Positions 8,416-18,157 of a stretch of DNA of 64,000 bases are shown here, one piece after another (within the stretch, counting starts at the first letter, position 1; each line of letters starts with the position of its first letter). The DNA lies in the NCBI RefSeq assembly GCF_030758295.1, contig NZ_CP132335.1, forward strand, positions 2,208,412 through 2,272,411, written 5' to 3'. The notes under the pieces are model-generated. The model was given only the letters and a program-made list of their open reading frames with translations, made no database searches and was not told where the DNA came from. The DNA is from Pararhizobium sp. IMCC21322 (GTDB lineage Bacteria > Pseudomonadota > Alphaproteobacteria > Rhizobiales > GCA-2746425). The position numbers and the translations under genes are program-made.

Positions 8416-9879
8416 ATGATCAACGACCTCCCAGTCGTAGACGTTCACGGCGTCGGAAAATCTTTCGGTGCCGTGAACGCCCTCCAGGACGCTCATCTTG
8501 TGGTCCAGCCCGGCGAATGCGTCGGATTGGTGGGCCACAATGGAGCAGGAAAATCCACCTTAATGAACATACTATCCGGCGTGTTGTCGCCGGATACAGG
8601 CACGATAAGCTTTGCAGGTCACGCCATCACGGCGCGCTATGGCGTAAGCGAGGCCAAGCAGTTTGGTCTGCGCTGTGTCTTTCAGGAATTGTCTCTTTGT
8701 CCCAATCTGACGGTTGCGGAAAATGCCCGTATCACCCATCCCCAAATTCGCAGCTTCGGCTGGCGCAAACGCGCCTCCGAGCTCATAACCAAATGGCTGG
8801 ATGAGATTTTCCCCGACAACGGCATCAAGGGCGATGATGTGGTCGGCGATCTGACGATTGCCCGCCGCCAGATGGTCGAGATATCCCGTGCCTTTTCATC
8901 ATTGGATGAACAAGTGCGTCTGGTCATACTCGACGAGCCCACATCATCTCTCGACAAGATTTCAGCAGATCAATTGCTGGCCTTCGTGAAAAAATTCACA
9001 GCACAGGGCGGAAGTGTCATTCTGATCTCGCATATGTTGAGGGAAGTCCTGGGCACATCCGACCGTATCGTGGTCATGCGCGACGGCACCATGGTGGCAG
9101 ATGATGCTACATCAAATTTTGATCGCGACCGTCTGGTGCGCGAAATGGGGTCTGTTCTGGCCGAAGATGCGGAAGAGACGCGCGCCGAGACTGCGCGCGC
9201 CAACACGGCCAGGGTCATTCAAATTCCCGCAAAAAACGGAATTGAGCTGAACGTTTTTCAGGGTGAAATCGTAGGCTTTGCAGGCATTGCCGGGCAGGGA
9301 CAAACTGAAAAATTGATCCAGATATTTGACGCATCAAATGGCAAGGTCAATGCAGTTAACATTGATAATGTTGCCGCTTTTGTGGCCGGCGACCGCCAGG
9401 CCGCAGGTGTTTTTCCCGGCTGGTCAATTGAGAAAAACATTTCAATAGCCTCGGTGCGCATGATGGTGCAGCGCTATCTCATCGACCCATTGCAGGAAAT
9501 CAGTATTTCCAATGAATGGAAAGAGCGCCTTGGTATTCGTACGGACGATCTGTCGAACAACATTCTGTCGCTTTCGGGCGGCAACCAGCAGAAGGTTCTG
9601 TTTGCACGTGCGCTTGGCTCTCCTGCACAGATTGTGCTGATGGACGACCCAATGCGCGGCGTCGATATCGGCACAAAGCAGGATGTCTATGCAATCCTGA
9701 AACAGGAAGCGGAAAACGGGCGCACATTCGTCTGGTACACCACGGAAATGGATGAGTTGAAACACTGCGATTATGTTTATGTCTTCCGCGACGGCGAGGC
9801 TGTGGCTGAATTGCCAAGTCACAAAGTGACTGAGGCCAGCATTCTGAATGCATCATTTGATCCAGCGACGGCTGCCTGA
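8416..9879 (+). CDS. sugar ABC transporter ATP-binding protein, CUT2 (two nucleotide-binding domains)
   Basis: A 487-aa RbsA/XylG-type protein with two fused ABC domains that powers sugar uptake at the inner face of the membrane. The first domain has Walker [10 protein letters not shown], a diverged signature region ([14 protein letters not shown]) and Walker [12 protein letters not shown]. The second has a degenerate Walker A ([10 protein letters not shown]), as is usual for the C-terminal half of CUT2 ATPases, but an intact signature LSGGNQQKV and [14 protein letters not shown]. The gene ends in a 1-bp overlap with the first permease. Substrate is unknown. Confidence 0.9.
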   Translation: MINDLPVVDVHGVGKSFGAVNALQDAHLVVQPGECVGLVGHNGAGKSTLMNILSGVLSPDTGTISFAGHAITARYGVSEAKQFGLRCVFQELSLCPNLTVAENARITHPQIRSFGWRKRASELITKWLDEIFPDNGIKGDDVVGDLTIARRQMVEISRAFSSLDEQVRLVILDEPTSSLDKISADQLLAFVKKFTAQGGSVILISHMLREVLGTSDRIVVMRDGTMVADDATSNFDRDRLVREMGSVLAEDAEETRAETARANTARVIQIPAKNGIELNVFQGEIVGFAGIAGQGQTEKLIQIFDASNGKVNAVNIDNVAAFVAGDRQAAGVFPGWSIEKNISIASVRMMVQRYLIDPLQEISISNEWKERLGIRTDDLSNNILSLSGGNQQKVLFARALGSPAQIVLMDDPMRGVDIGTKQDVYAILKQEAENGRTFVWYTTEMDELKHCDYVYVFRDGEAVAELPSHKVTEASILNASFDPATAA

Positions 9880-10817
9880 TGTCCAGATACATCACAGCCA
9901 ATATGATGCGTACATTGCTGCCCGCTTTATCACTGGCGGCAATTCTGGTCGCAATCTTTTATCTGCAGCCGCGTACCATGAGTTATTTCGGGTTGAATCT
10001 TCTGCTCAATCTTGCGGTGCCAATTGCTCTGGCAACCATCGCCCAGATGTTCATCCTGTGTGTCAATGATCTTGATCTATCACTTGGCGCTTTCGTCAGC
10101 CTGACAGCCTGCATCACAGCAACATGGTTGTACGACACACCTGTGCTGGGCGTATTGGCTCTGGCAGGCTGCATATTGGCCTATGCGGCGCTGGGCGCGC
10201 TGATCCATCTGCGGAACTTGCCATCCATTGTCGTGACCCTTGGCATGTCCTTTGTCTGGGTGGGCATTGCTGTGCTCATTCTGCCGACACCGGGCGGTAA
10301 GGCACCGGAGTGGATCCGGGCGCTGATGACCTTGAAACCTGCCTTGATTCCGTTTCCCATCATTGCGGTGGTAGTCCTTGGAATTGTTGTTCATTTCGGC
10401 TTGATGAAGTCCGCTGCCGGAGTTGTCTTGCGCGGGGCTGGTGGCAATCCATTGTCAGTGGAACGGGCAGGGTGGTCACTGCTGAAAGTCAAGGTCACAA
10501 TGTATGCGATATCTGGCTTTTTCGGAGTGCTGTCCGGCATGGCGCTGGTGGGCCTGACGACCTCTGCCGATGCCAATATCGCCGAGCGTTACACCTTGCT
10601 CAGTATTGCCGGGGCTATTCTGGGTGGTAGTGAATTTGTTGGTGGGCGTGTGTCGCCAATCGGAGCGGTGATCGGCGCTGTTACATTGTTGTTGACAGGG
10701 TCCTTCCTGTCCTTTCTGCGGCTCAATCCAGACTGGCAGATTGGCGCACAAGGTGCGATCCTTATCCTTGTTCTGGCCATGCGAATGCTGATCAACAGAT
10801 CGGACAAGCGCTCATGA
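9879..10817 (+). CDS. sugar ABC transporter permease (CUT2, RbsC-like) 1
   Basis: A 312-aa polytopic membrane protein of the BPD_transp_2 (RbsC/XylH) family. About eight to ten hydrophobic helices are visible. The conserved cytoplasmic features CVNDLDLSLGAFVSLTA near the N-terminus and AGAILGGSEFVGGRVSPIGA near the C-terminus define the family. It overlaps the ATPase by 1 bp and the next permease by 4 bp. The two different permeases suggest a heterodimeric channel, rather than the RbsC homodimer. Confidence 0.9.
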   Translation: MSRYITANMMRTLLPALSLAAILVAIFYLQPRTMSYFGLNLLLNLAVPIALATIAQMFILCVNDLDLSLGAFVSLTACITATWLYDTPVLGVLALAGCILAYAALGALIHLRNLPSIVVTLGMSFVWVGIAVLILPTPGGKAPEWIRALMTLKPALIPFPIIAVVVLGIVVHFGLMKSAAGVVLRGAGGNPLSVERAGWSLLKVKVTMYAISGFFGVLSGMALVGLTTSADANIAERYTLLSIAGAILGGSEFVGGRVSPIGAVIGAVTLLLTGSFLSFLRLNPDWQIGAQGAILILVLAMRMLINRSDKRS

Positions 10818-11740
10818 ACCTGACCGAGAAACCATGGATATGGGCCTGGCTTGGCACCGTCTCAATCTGGTTGGTGATTGCCTCCATTTCCGGTCTGTCC
10901 GCCGGGACAGAAGTCCTCACCGCTGCTGCATCCTTCGGAACGTTTTTCGTGTTGGTCGCCATCGGCCAGATGTTTGTCGTGACCCTTGGTCCGGGCAACG
11001 TGGATCTGTCGATACCCGCCTGTATGACACTGGCCAGTACCGTCGCGATGAAAGTGATGAATGGCTCTGAAGCCATGCTGATTCCGGGTTTTCTGATTGT
11101 CATTGCAATCGGGCTGACCATTGGTGCCTTCAATTTTGCGCTGATTATCCTGCTGCGCATCCCGCCGATCATCGCAACCCTGTCGTCCAGCTTTCTCTAT
11201 CTGTCGACGGCGATCTGGTACAATCGCGGTTTGCGCGTGAAACCACCTGAGGCACTGGCCGAGTTTGCGACCGGAAAAATTGGTGTGGTTCCGATGCTGG
11301 CCATCGCCGTACTGGTGCTGACGGTCTTCATGCATTTCGTCCTGCACCGAACCTATTTCGGCAGATCGATTCTGGCTGTTGGCCAGAATTCCAAAGCTGC
11401 ACATCTTGCCGGTATTCCGGTCGAGCGCACACGTTTTATGACCTATGTCATGTGCGCTGTCCTGGCTGCAATTTGTGGCTACTTTCTGGCTGGTTTTTCC
11501 GGAGGTGCGGCATTGAACATGGGCGAGGAATATCTGCTCATGTCCATCGCGGTCGTGGTTATTGGCGGAACCTCGGTTGCAGGTGGCTTCGCTAATCTGC
11601 CAGGCCTGTGGGGCGCTGCGCTTTTCATGTTCCTGCTGGTGACGATGCTGAACACGCTGGGCCTCAGCGCAGGATATCGTCTCATTCTGACCGGGACCAT
11701 CATTGTGGCAGTCATCGCGATTTCGGGCAAAAAGCGTTAA
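10814..11740 (+). CDS. sugar ABC transporter permease (CUT2, RbsC-like) 2
   Basis: The second 308-aa BPD_transp_2 permease. It carries VTLGPGNVDLSIPACMTLAS, AVGQNSKAAHLAGIPVERTR (the coupling loop facing the ATPase) and VVVIGGTSVAGGFANLPG. It overlaps its partner by 4 bp and is the last gene of the transporter operon. No catabolic enzyme follows, so the imported compound must be processed by genes elsewhere, possibly the gluconolactonase-like protein at the other end of this block. Confidence 0.9.
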   Translation: MNLTEKPWIWAWLGTVSIWLVIASISGLSAGTEVLTAAASFGTFFVLVAIGQMFVVTLGPGNVDLSIPACMTLASTVAMKVMNGSEAMLIPGFLIVIAIGLTIGAFNFALIILLRIPPIIATLSSSFLYLSTAIWYNRGLRVKPPEALAEFATGKIGVVPMLAIAVLVLTVFMHFVLHRTYFGRSILAVGQNSKAAHLAGIPVERTRFMTYVMCAVLAAICGYFLAGFSGGAALNMGEEYLLMSIAVVVIGGTSVAGGFANLPGLWGAALFMFLLVTMLNTLGLSAGYRLILTGTIIVAVIAISGKKR

Positions 11741-11768
11741 GGCGATGAAGCCAAAGTCTGGATGGTGC

Positions 11769-11791
11769 TACCGCAGCGTTTCACTGCGGTA
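11769..11791. terminator. bidirectional hairpin between convergent genes
   Basis: TACCGCAG (11769-11776) pairs perfectly with CTGCGGTA (11784-11791) over a 7-nt loop. It sits in the 55-bp gap between the convergent CUT2 permease and the adenine deaminase. There is no long T-tract on either strand, so termination strength is uncertain, but the position fits a shared terminator. Confidence 0.55.
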
Positions 11792-11795
11792 AATT

Positions 11796-13574
11796 CTATC
11801 CCAACCCGTCCTCCAGAACACAGCTCTCCAGAATGCGTTTTTGAAAAACGTCAACAAGCCCGACATCACTCAACCGCGGCCCTGCATTGCAAACCAGTGA
11901 TGCGCCAAACAAGGCTTTGAAAACGAGGTAGGGCGGCTGCCAGTCAACAAGCCCGTCGAGCGCTTCGCGCAGATTGGCAAAATCCCTGGCGACATCCTGC
12001 AGTGGTCTTTCGCTGATAAGCCCGGCAATCGGCAGTTCAAGATTTGCAATGACTTTGCCCTCACAGGCAACGGCAAGGCCGCCTTGTGTTTGTCGCACCG
12101 CATTGGCTGCGGCGGCCATATCGTCGGGCGTGCGTCCAAAGACAGTGAGATTGTGGCTGTCATGAGAAACGGTGGTCGCAAAGGCACCGCGCCATTTGCC
12201 CCAATTTTCCAGAAATGCAACGCGTGTCGGCGTGTTTTGGCCGTAACGATTGCAGATCGCCATGCGGATCATGTCATCAGGCAGCACAAGCTTGTCATCT
12301 TGCACATCAACCTGGCGCTCGCCCCATTCAGGAAAGCGCGGTTTGGAGAGGGTTGCGATCCGGGCCAAGGGGCCCTTGGCGGGTATTTCAAAATCTGCTG
12401 GCGCGAATTCTTGTGTGTTTACGGTTTGCGTTATGCTGGAAGGACTTGGAACAGTGCGCGCTGGATGAAGCAGCTTTCCGGACTGGGCGACCAGTTGACC
12501 ATTGGCCAGTACATGTGTGGCAGACACGTCAGCAAGACTTGAGACAAGCACAAGATCAGCCCTCTTTCCAGGGGCCACGAGACCAAGATCGGAGCGGCCC
12601 GTCCGGCTCGCGGCATTCAAGGTTGCAGCACGATAGACCCAGGCAGGCGGCATCTCATTGGCAGTCAGAATCCGGATCACATGATCAAGACCGCCTTTGA
12701 CAAGAAGATCATCAGGAAACACGTCATCGGTGCAAAGAGTGACCGTTTGCGGCAGGTGCCCAAGGGAGAGCAAGGCTTCTGCGAATTCTGGCAATAAATG
12801 TTCGTGAGAACCGCGTAGTTCGACGGTGAATCCGGCTTCCAGCCGAGCCATAAGATCGACGGCAGACGTTAATTCATGATCGGTCTCGACACCGGCAGCG
12901 GCATAGGCCGCCAGATCGCCTCCGGTTAAACCACGGCCATGGCCACAGACGCGTTTGCCGCTGGCAAGACCTGCGGCCACGATGCCCTGCACGCGAGGAT
13001 CACCATCCAGCAAAGGATGCATGGTCATGAGTTCCGCCGCACCGTGAATATCATCACGCGCCAGCATCTTTGCAATTTCATCCGGCCCAAAATCACCGCC
13101 GCTCATCTCAAAGCCGGGGGCAGAGGGTACGCAGGTGGGCGCAAGCGGGAGGAGCCGCATTGGCAGGTTTTGAGCGGCACGACAGGCATATTCCACGCCC
13201 TCAAGCCCCGCGACATTTGCCAGCTCATGTGGGTCCCAAAACGCCGTTGTAACGCCACGCGGGAGCACAGCTTTGGCATATTCCGCAGGGGTGACCATGG
13301 AGCTTTCGACATGCATATGTGTGTCAATGAAGCCCGGAAGGATATAGGTGCCACCCGCATCAATCTGCGCTTTTGCATCCCGGGCAGGGTCAGGGGCATG
13401 AACACTGGCAATCAATGGTCCCACAAGACCAATATCTGCAGGCCGTTCTTGACCGGTGACCATGTCGAGCACGACAGCATTGCGCACCAGCATATCGAAC
13501 GGGCGCAGGCCACGTGCAGCCTTGACCGCATTGGACCGAAGGGGTGGGTCGTTGAGATCTTCATCAGTCGACAT
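11796..13574 (-). CDS. ade: adenine deaminase
   Basis: A 592-aa amidohydrolase that converts adenine to hypoxanthine plus ammonia. The metal site PGFIDTHMHVESSM is characteristic of adenine deaminase, as are GVTTAFWDPHELANVAG and GHGRGLTGGDLAAYAAAGVETDHE. The C-terminal region contains VSHDSHNLTVFG and a glycine-rich IAGLISERPL segment. The frame extends further upstream, but the ATG at 13574 gives the family N-terminus and an 11-bp overlap with the nucleoside hydrolase stop. It is the last gene of the operon, so hydrolase-released adenine can be deaminated at once. Confidence 0.92.
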   Translation of the reverse strand: MSTDEDLNDPPLRSNAVKAARGLRPFDMLVRNAVVLDMVTGQERPADIGLVGPLIASVHAPDPARDAKAQIDAGGTYILPGFIDTHMHVESSMVTPAEYAKAVLPRGVTTAFWDPHELANVAGLEGVEYACRAAQNLPMRLLPLAPTCVPSAPGFEMSGGDFGPDEIAKMLARDDIHGAAELMTMHPLLDGDPRVQGIVAAGLASGKRVCGHGRGLTGGDLAAYAAAGVETDHELTSAVDLMARLEAGFTVELRGSHEHLLPEFAEALLSLGHLPQTVTLCTDDVFPDDLLVKGGLDHVIRILTANEMPPAWVYRAATLNAASRTGRSDLGLVAPGKRADLVLVSSLADVSATHVLANGQLVAQSGKLLHPARTVPSPSSITQTVNTQEFAPADFEIPAKGPLARIATLSKPRFPEWGERQVDVQDDKLVLPDDMIRMAICNRYGQNTPTRVAFLENWGKWRGAFATTVSHDSHNLTVFGRTPDDMAAAANAVRQTQGGLAVACEGKVIANLELPIAGLISERPLQDVARDFANLREALDGLVDWQPPYLVFKALFGASLVCNAGPRLSDVGLVDVFQKRILESCVLEDGLG

Positions 13575-14472
13575 GGGTTTCCTTACCTGCGAGTGCTGTG
13601 AGGCATATCCGAGCAATTTCGACGTTTGTGCCAACTGCAAGGCGCGTTGATCCGCTGCTATCTTTTTCAAAAAGTGTTTTTCCGTAACTTTCATCTGAAA
13701 CAACCGAGACGCTCATAGCGCATGGCATGAATGCGAATGCCTCTGTTTGATGGCTGGCGAGTGCGGCAACCGGATCATATATCGCCATGCTGGTGTTCCC
13801 ACGAGAGAGCCCGATATCAAGATAGCCGCCCAGCAAATCAGAGGTCAGATCATCACATTTCGGCAGATCATCAGTTCCAAAGCGCACTTGGCGGCAAAGC
13901 GTCAGATCAATCACATCCAGATTTAGGCCAGCCTGCGCGACAATCGCTGCAGCTTCCGGGTCAGCAAGCGCGTTGAACTCAGCCTCTGCGGAATGGTTTC
14001 CAGGCCCATTGCTCCCGCCCATCCAGATAAGGCGCGTTATTTTCCGGGCCAGATCGGGCGCCGCGCTGATAAGGCGCGCAATATTTGTCAAAGGCCCAAT
14101 TGCCAGAATATCACGCTTGTCTTTGGGCCTTGCCGCGTGAAGCCATTGCTGAAATCCTTTGTCGGCATCGGGGAAGTCCTGTTTGCCAGCCACGTCAGGC
14201 AGATGTTGGCCACGGCTCAACATTCCGCGTGGCCCGAGAATGCGCTCGGCGGTTTCCAGAGGGCGAACGAGCGGGCGATCCGCCCCTTTAAAGATAGGAG
14301 CTTCCAGACCGTAGGCCTGCTGTGCCCCCAGAGCGTTGGACACCACCTGGGTGAGCGGCACATTTCCAGCAACCAATGAAAGGCCTGCGATGCGCACACC
14401 TAAATGGCGCAACAGCAGCATGGCCCAAAGATCGTCGAACCCGAAATCCGTATCGACCCAAATCTCGCTCAT
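13564..14472 (-). CDS. inosine-uridine-type nucleoside hydrolase
   Basis: A 302-aa IUNH-family enzyme that cleaves ribonucleosides to base and ribose. The calcium-binding N-terminus reads DTDFGFDD (Asp7, Asp9, Asp13, Asp14), where Phe replaces the usual Pro. EAEFNALADPEAA is the conserved ribose-binding segment. The second metal Asp is Asp233 in IYDPVAAL. At that point the base-leaving-group His found just before the Asp in many members is Tyr232, so base preference may differ. The start overlaps the ATPase stop by 4 bp, and the end overlaps adenine deaminase by 11 bp. Purine nucleosides are the likely substrates, judging from the neighbour. Confidence 0.88.
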   Translation of the reverse strand: MSEIWVDTDFGFDDLWAMLLLRHLGVRIAGLSLVAGNVPLTQVVSNALGAQQAYGLEAPIFKGADRPLVRPLETAERILGPRGMLSRGQHLPDVAGKQDFPDADKGFQQWLHAARPKDKRDILAIGPLTNIARLISAAPDLARKITRLIWMGGSNGPGNHSAEAEFNALADPEAAAIVAQAGLNLDVIDLTLCRQVRFGTDDLPKCDDLTSDLLGGYLDIGLSRGNTSMAIYDPVAALASHQTEAFAFMPCAMSVSVVSDESYGKTLFEKDSSGSTRLAVGTNVEIARICLTALAGKETHVD

Positions 14473-15482
14473 GCGAGAAGGGGGCGTGCTGTGGATTGCG
14501 GAAGGTCAAAGGCAATGCTCTGGCCCAGTGGCACCTCGGCTGTTTCAATCGGGGCGTCTGCTTTGATCTCGCCCAATTGGCAATCAAATACATATTCGCG
14601 GTGCCCTCCTGCAAAGCTGCTGGCAACAACGCGGCCGCTGAACGGGCCCTTTCCGACATGCACGCCGCCTGGCCGCCATGCGAGCATGGGCGAACGTGCC
14701 TCAAACCCCAATGGCAGTTGCCCGGAGTTGGAGACGAGGTTTTCACCCTCTACACGAAAGATGTTTTCAAAGCCCATAAACTCTGCGGCAAATGCTGTGG
14801 CTGGTTCTGCGTATAGCTGGCTTGGTGTGCCCAATTGTTCGATCTTGCCATCCTTCATCAGCACAATACGGTCTGCCAAAGCCAGTGCCTCGGATTGATC
14901 ATGGGTCACAAACACCATGGTCACCCCGGTATCTTTCTGGACGCGTTGCAATTCAGTTCGCATTTCCAACCGCAAACGTGCGTCTAGATTGGAAAGCGGC
15001 TCATCGAGCAGCAGAACCTTGGGTTCCATAACCAGCGACCGGGCCAGTGCCACACGTTGCTGTTGGCCGCCCGACATTTCAGCAGGTTTACGCGCTTCAA
15101 AACCAGCCAGGCCAACCGTTGCCATGCCAGCCTCCGTACGGGATCGGACTTCAGCATCAGCCATGTTCTTCAGGCGCAGGCCAAAGGCGACATTTTCAAA
15201 AGCGCTCAGATGGGGAAACAATGCGTAAGACTGAAACACCAGACCAATGCCGCGTTTGTTGGCCGCGAGCCGAGTGACGTCACGACCGTCGATCTCGATT
15301 GCACCCGATGTGGGCGTCAACAGACCGGCTATGGCGCGCATGGTGGTTGTTTTTCCGCATCCTGATGGCCCCAGCAGGGCGATCAACTCACCCTCCACGA
15401 CGTCAAGGTTGAGGTTCGGGACAGCAATTGTCTTTCCGTAAGACAGGGTCAGATTGGAGAGGCGGACATATTTATCAGACAT
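14469..15482 (-). CDS. ABC transporter ATPase, polyamine/iron (PotA/FbpC-like) family
   Basis: A 337-aa ABC ATPase with Walker A GPSGCGKTT, Q-loop FQSYALFPH, signature MSGGQQQRV, Walker B LLLDEPLSNLD, the H-loop in FVTHDQSEA and a C-terminal TOBE-like regulatory domain. The ATG at 15482 overlaps the permease stop by 8 bp and starts with the family sequence MSDKYVRLSNL; the longer frame upstream runs through the permease gene. By sequence it belongs with spermidine/putrescine and ferric transporters, yet it is fused by overlap to a nucleoside hydrolase gene. The operon therefore suggests a nucleoside or purine substrate. Confidence 0.88.
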   Translation of the reverse strand: MSDKYVRLSNLTLSYGKTIAVPNLNLDVVEGELIALLGPSGCGKTTTMRAIAGLLTPTSGAIEIDGRDVTRLAANKRGIGLVFQSYALFPHLSAFENVAFGLRLKNMADAEVRSRTEAGMATVGLAGFEARKPAEMSGGQQQRVALARSLVMEPKVLLLDEPLSNLDARLRLEMRTELQRVQKDTGVTMVFVTHDQSEALALADRIVLMKDGKIEQLGTPSQLYAEPATAFAAEFMGFENIFRVEGENLVSNSGQLPLGFEARSPMLAWRPGGVHVGKGPFSGRVVASSFAGGHREYVFDCQLGEIKADAPIETAEVPLGQSIAFDLPQSTARPLLA

Positions 15483-16251
15483 AACGAGAAAACCCCAAAA
15501 GACGTTCTGCGATGAAGACAATGGCAAGAGACATGAAAGCCAGCAGTGCAGACAAGGCCGCCACAGAGGGATCATATGTGATTTCCATATAAGCCAGCAT
15601 GTCGATGGGCAGTGTTTTCACGCCCGGACCGGACAGGAACAGCGAAACAGGAACCTGATTGAAACTGGTGACAAATCCCAGAATGAACGCTGCCAGAACC
15701 CCGCCACGAATGTTCGGCAACACCACTTTCATGAAAGCCTGCAACCTTGTGCATCCCAGTAATACGGCGGCTTCTTCCATATCAGCCCGCAGATTGTTCA
15801 GGCTTGATGAAACCACCCGCACGGCATAGGGCAGTACAAGGGCCGTGTGGGCCATGAACAGTGCCATTGTAACCGTAAAATCAAGCGGTATGACCAAATA
15901 GCGCAACAGCGCCAGACCTACGATGATGCCCGGCACAATGATTGGCGCGGCGACGATGGTTCTGATGGTCTCATTGCCCGGCAGATCATAGCGGTTCAGC
16001 GCGTAAGCCGCCGGTATGCCCAGCAGCAACGCTGTCAAAGTGCCGAAAATCGCCAGGAACATTGATAGTAAAAAACTATCGCGGAAGCTCTCGATGGTGA
16101 AAACTTTGAAATACCATTTCAGTGACAATCCATTGGGGGGAAAGGCCAGCGCTTCGCCAGCGGACGCACCGGCAAAAATGATGATGATGAATGGCCCGAT
16201 CAGAAAGGTCAGGGTAAGGCCGAGGATGCCCCAGATTGTGAGGTTTCTCAT
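15475..16251 (-). CDS. ABC transporter permease, PotC-like
   Basis: A 258-aa inner-membrane permease of the BPD_transp_1 family with about six helices. The EAA coupling loop reads MEEAAVLLGCTRLQAFMKVV followed by LPNIRGG. It forms the second half of a PotB/PotC-type heterodimer with the gene just upstream (4-bp gap). The downstream ATPase overlaps it by 8 bp. Confidence 0.88.
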   Translation of the reverse strand: MRNLTIWGILGLTLTFLIGPFIIIIFAGASAGEALAFPPNGLSLKWYFKVFTIESFRDSFLLSMFLAIFGTLTALLLGIPAAYALNRYDLPGNETIRTIVAAPIIVPGIIVGLALLRYLVIPLDFTVTMALFMAHTALVLPYAVRVVSSSLNNLRADMEEAAVLLGCTRLQAFMKVVLPNIRGGVLAAFILGFVTSFNQVPVSLFLSGPGVKTLPIDMLAYMEITYDPSVAALSALLAFMSLAIVFIAERLLGFSRYV

Positions 16252-16255
16252 GGAA

Positions 16256-17077
16256 CTATTTCCTTGCCGTTGCGATGCGCTTTAACAGCAGATTGGCTGT
16301 AAACGACATGACAATCAGGATCATTGCGATCACGCTGGCCGAGACGAAATCATTGGCCACATTGACCCTTTGATACAGCAGCGTCTCCAGCATCAGCACT
16401 TTTGATCCACCCAGGATGGCGGGCGTAATATAGGCTGTCAGTGCGCCGGTAAAGACAAGCGTACCACCAATAACGAGGCCCTCTTTGGTCAGCGGCAGGA
16501 TGACTTTGAAAAACACCTGAAACCAATTCGCGCCGAGCACGCGGGCAGCGGGTATGACGTCGCGGGGAATGTTTTCCATGGCTGAAATCAGCGAGATAAT
16601 CATCAGCGGCATGAAGAGTTGCAGCAAGCCCAGGAAAACCGCCGTTTCGGTAAACAGCAGGCGGATCGGCGTGTCAGAGAGGCCCAGTCCAACAATGGTG
16701 TCGTTCACGATCCCGGTTCGCCCCAAAATCACGATCCAGGCATAGGTGCGGGCAACCGGAGAAATCATCAATGGCAAAACCACCAGGCCGAAGATACGTC
16801 CCCGAGCCGAAGGAGGAAGATTGACGATACAAAACGCCGCCGCATAGCCGATAATTGCTGACGTGGCCGCAACCAGCACGCCCAGTTTCAGCGTGCGCAG
16901 GAACACCGTCCGGTTCAGCGGCTTTGAGAAAAACTCGATGTAGCCATTCAGTGTCCATCCGGCATCAGACCGAAACGCTTCTGACAACAGAATGCCGACA
17001 GGCACGATGAACAGCAGCAGCGCAAAGAACGCGGCAGGCAAGGCCAATGCAAGCCCTTCACGGGTGTTGAAAAACAT
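16256..17077 (-). CDS. ABC transporter permease, PotB-like
   Basis: A 273-aa inner-membrane permease (BPD_transp_1). An N-terminal hydrophobic helix is followed by a periplasmic loop (GYIEFFSKPLNRTVFLRTL), and the EAA loop reads IPAARVLGANWFQVFFKVIL. It lies 60 bp downstream of the binding-protein gene, with a GC-rich hairpin in between. It partners the PotC-like permease. Ligand identity is inferred from the operon only. Confidence 0.88.
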   Translation of the reverse strand: MFFNTREGLALALPAAFFALLLFIVPVGILLSEAFRSDAGWTLNGYIEFFSKPLNRTVFLRTLKLGVLVAATSAIIGYAAAFCIVNLPPSARGRIFGLVVLPLMISPVARTYAWIVILGRTGIVNDTIVGLGLSDTPIRLLFTETAVFLGLLQLFMPLMIISLISAMENIPRDVIPAARVLGANWFQVFFKVILPLTKEGLVIGGTLVFTGALTAYITPAILGGSKVLMLETLLYQRVNVANDFVSASVIAMILIVMSFTANLLLKRIATARK

Positions 17078-17109
17078 CTGCTTGGTCCGATCTCGAAACT
17101 GGAGATACA

Positions 17110-17129
17110 GGGCGGCCCAAAGACCGCCC
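17110..17129 (-). promoter_or_regulatory. GC-rich intercistronic hairpin between binding protein and permease
   Basis: GGGCGG (17110-17115) pairs with CCGCCC (17124-17129) across an 8-nt loop. On the transcribed minus strand it falls 9 nt after the binding-protein stop, with no T-run. This is the usual place for a stabilising or attenuating hairpin that raises binding-protein output over the membrane components. Confidence 0.5.
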
Positions 17130-17137
17130 CGTTGGTG

Positions 17138-18157
17138 TTATCTGATAACTTCAGTGTTCCACTGCTCGACCCACGCTTCGCGGCTGTCGATGATCTTTGC
17201 AGGATCAAGGATATTCAGGGAATTGATCAGCTCGGCCCCATAGGTGAGGTTGTCAGCAACGTCTTCGCTAACCACGACCTCTGTGTTCGCAGGACTGTCG
17301 ATGAGCGCCTCTGCAACGCGGGTCTGCACTTCGGTGGACAGCCAGTAATCCATGAACTGATAGGCCAGTTCTTCGTTGCCATTGCCTTTGGTCATGATCA
17401 TGACATTCATGCCGCCGGCTTGGCCTTCGGCTGGTTCTGCCCAGGCAAATGGCAATGGCGAACTTTTGAAACGGCTCCATGCAAAGCGCCCGACGGGAGC
17501 TGCAATCACTTCTTCCTGATTCATCAACTGCGCAAGTTCAGATGAGCGGGAATAGAAGGTGACGATATCGTCAGCATGTTCGCCAATGCTGGAGATTACA
17601 CTGGAATAATCGTCCGTTTCATTGCCCGCAGCTTTGGCCAACATCATCAAAGTAAGCGGTCCCTGCGTACCTGTGATGTTCGGGAGCGATACATTCCCGG
17701 CCAGCTTTTCGTCCAGCAAATCACCCCAGCTGGAAATCTCGACAAGGTCGGTCCTATAAACGATGGAACTGGCATAAAATGTATAGCCAACAGCCATGTT
17801 TCCACCAATCGGATCCTGCGCGGCAGCATAGAGTTTCCCATGGTTGGTGAGTTTTGAGATATCAAGCGGGGCCAGCAGATCCTTGCGCGCCAGGCTCAGG
17901 GCGTCGTGTGATGAAATCACCGCCATATCAATAACCGGGTCATTGGCATTGGCTTCGATCTTGGCCATACGCTCCACGCTGTTACCGGTTTCGATGACCA
18001 GATCACAGCCGCAAATGGCTTCAAATGGATCGTAAAGCGCTTCCTTGTAAGCGTCCTGTGCAAAGGAGTAGACCGAAATGGTCAGGGTTTTGTCTTGCGC
18101 GAATGCCGTTGAGGCAAGTGCGCAGGACAGCGCTGCTACAGTTAGTGTGGCTTTCAT
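17138..18157 (-). CDS. periplasmic solute-binding protein, PotD-like ABC transporter
   Basis: A 339-aa type II binding protein. A signal peptide is evident: MKATLTVAALSCALASTAFA before QDKTLTISVYSF. The mature protein shows the PotD/iron-type fold features YDPFEAICGCDLVIETGN near the N-terminus and VGYTFYASSIVYRTDLV in the hinge region. Its ATG overlaps the LacI regulator stop by 4 bp, an unusual arrangement in which the regulator is the first gene of the operon it controls. Together with nucleoside hydrolase and adenine deaminase, a nucleoside or modified nucleoside is the best guess for the ligand. Confidence 0.87.
   Translation of the reverse strand: MKATLTVAALSCALASTAFAQDKTLTISVYSFAQDAYKEALYDPFEAICGCDLVIETGNSVERMAKIEANANDPVIDMAVISSHDALSLARKDLLAPLDISKLTNHGKLYAAAQDPIGGNMAVGYTFYASSIVYRTDLVEISSWGDLLDEKLAGNVSLPNITGTQGPLTLMMLAKAAGNETDDYSSVISSIGEHADDIVTFYSRSSELAQLMNQEEVIAAPVGRFAWSRFKSSPLPFAWAEPAEGQAGGMNVMIMTKGNGNEELAYQFMDYWLSTEVQTRVAEALIDSPANTEVVVSEDVADNLTYGAELINSLNILDPAKIIDSREAWVEQWNTEVIR

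Noticed and set aside
8416-9879. Degenerate second Walker A of the CUT2 ATPase as evidence of inactivation
   Set aside because: A changed second Walker A is common in RbsA-type two-domain ATPases, and both the second signature and Walker B are intact.
12939-13601. 220-codon plus-strand ORF opposite adenine deaminase
   Set aside because: Antisense shadow of a gene with clear catalytic motifs; composition is His/Cys/Arg-rich as expected from a reversed frame.
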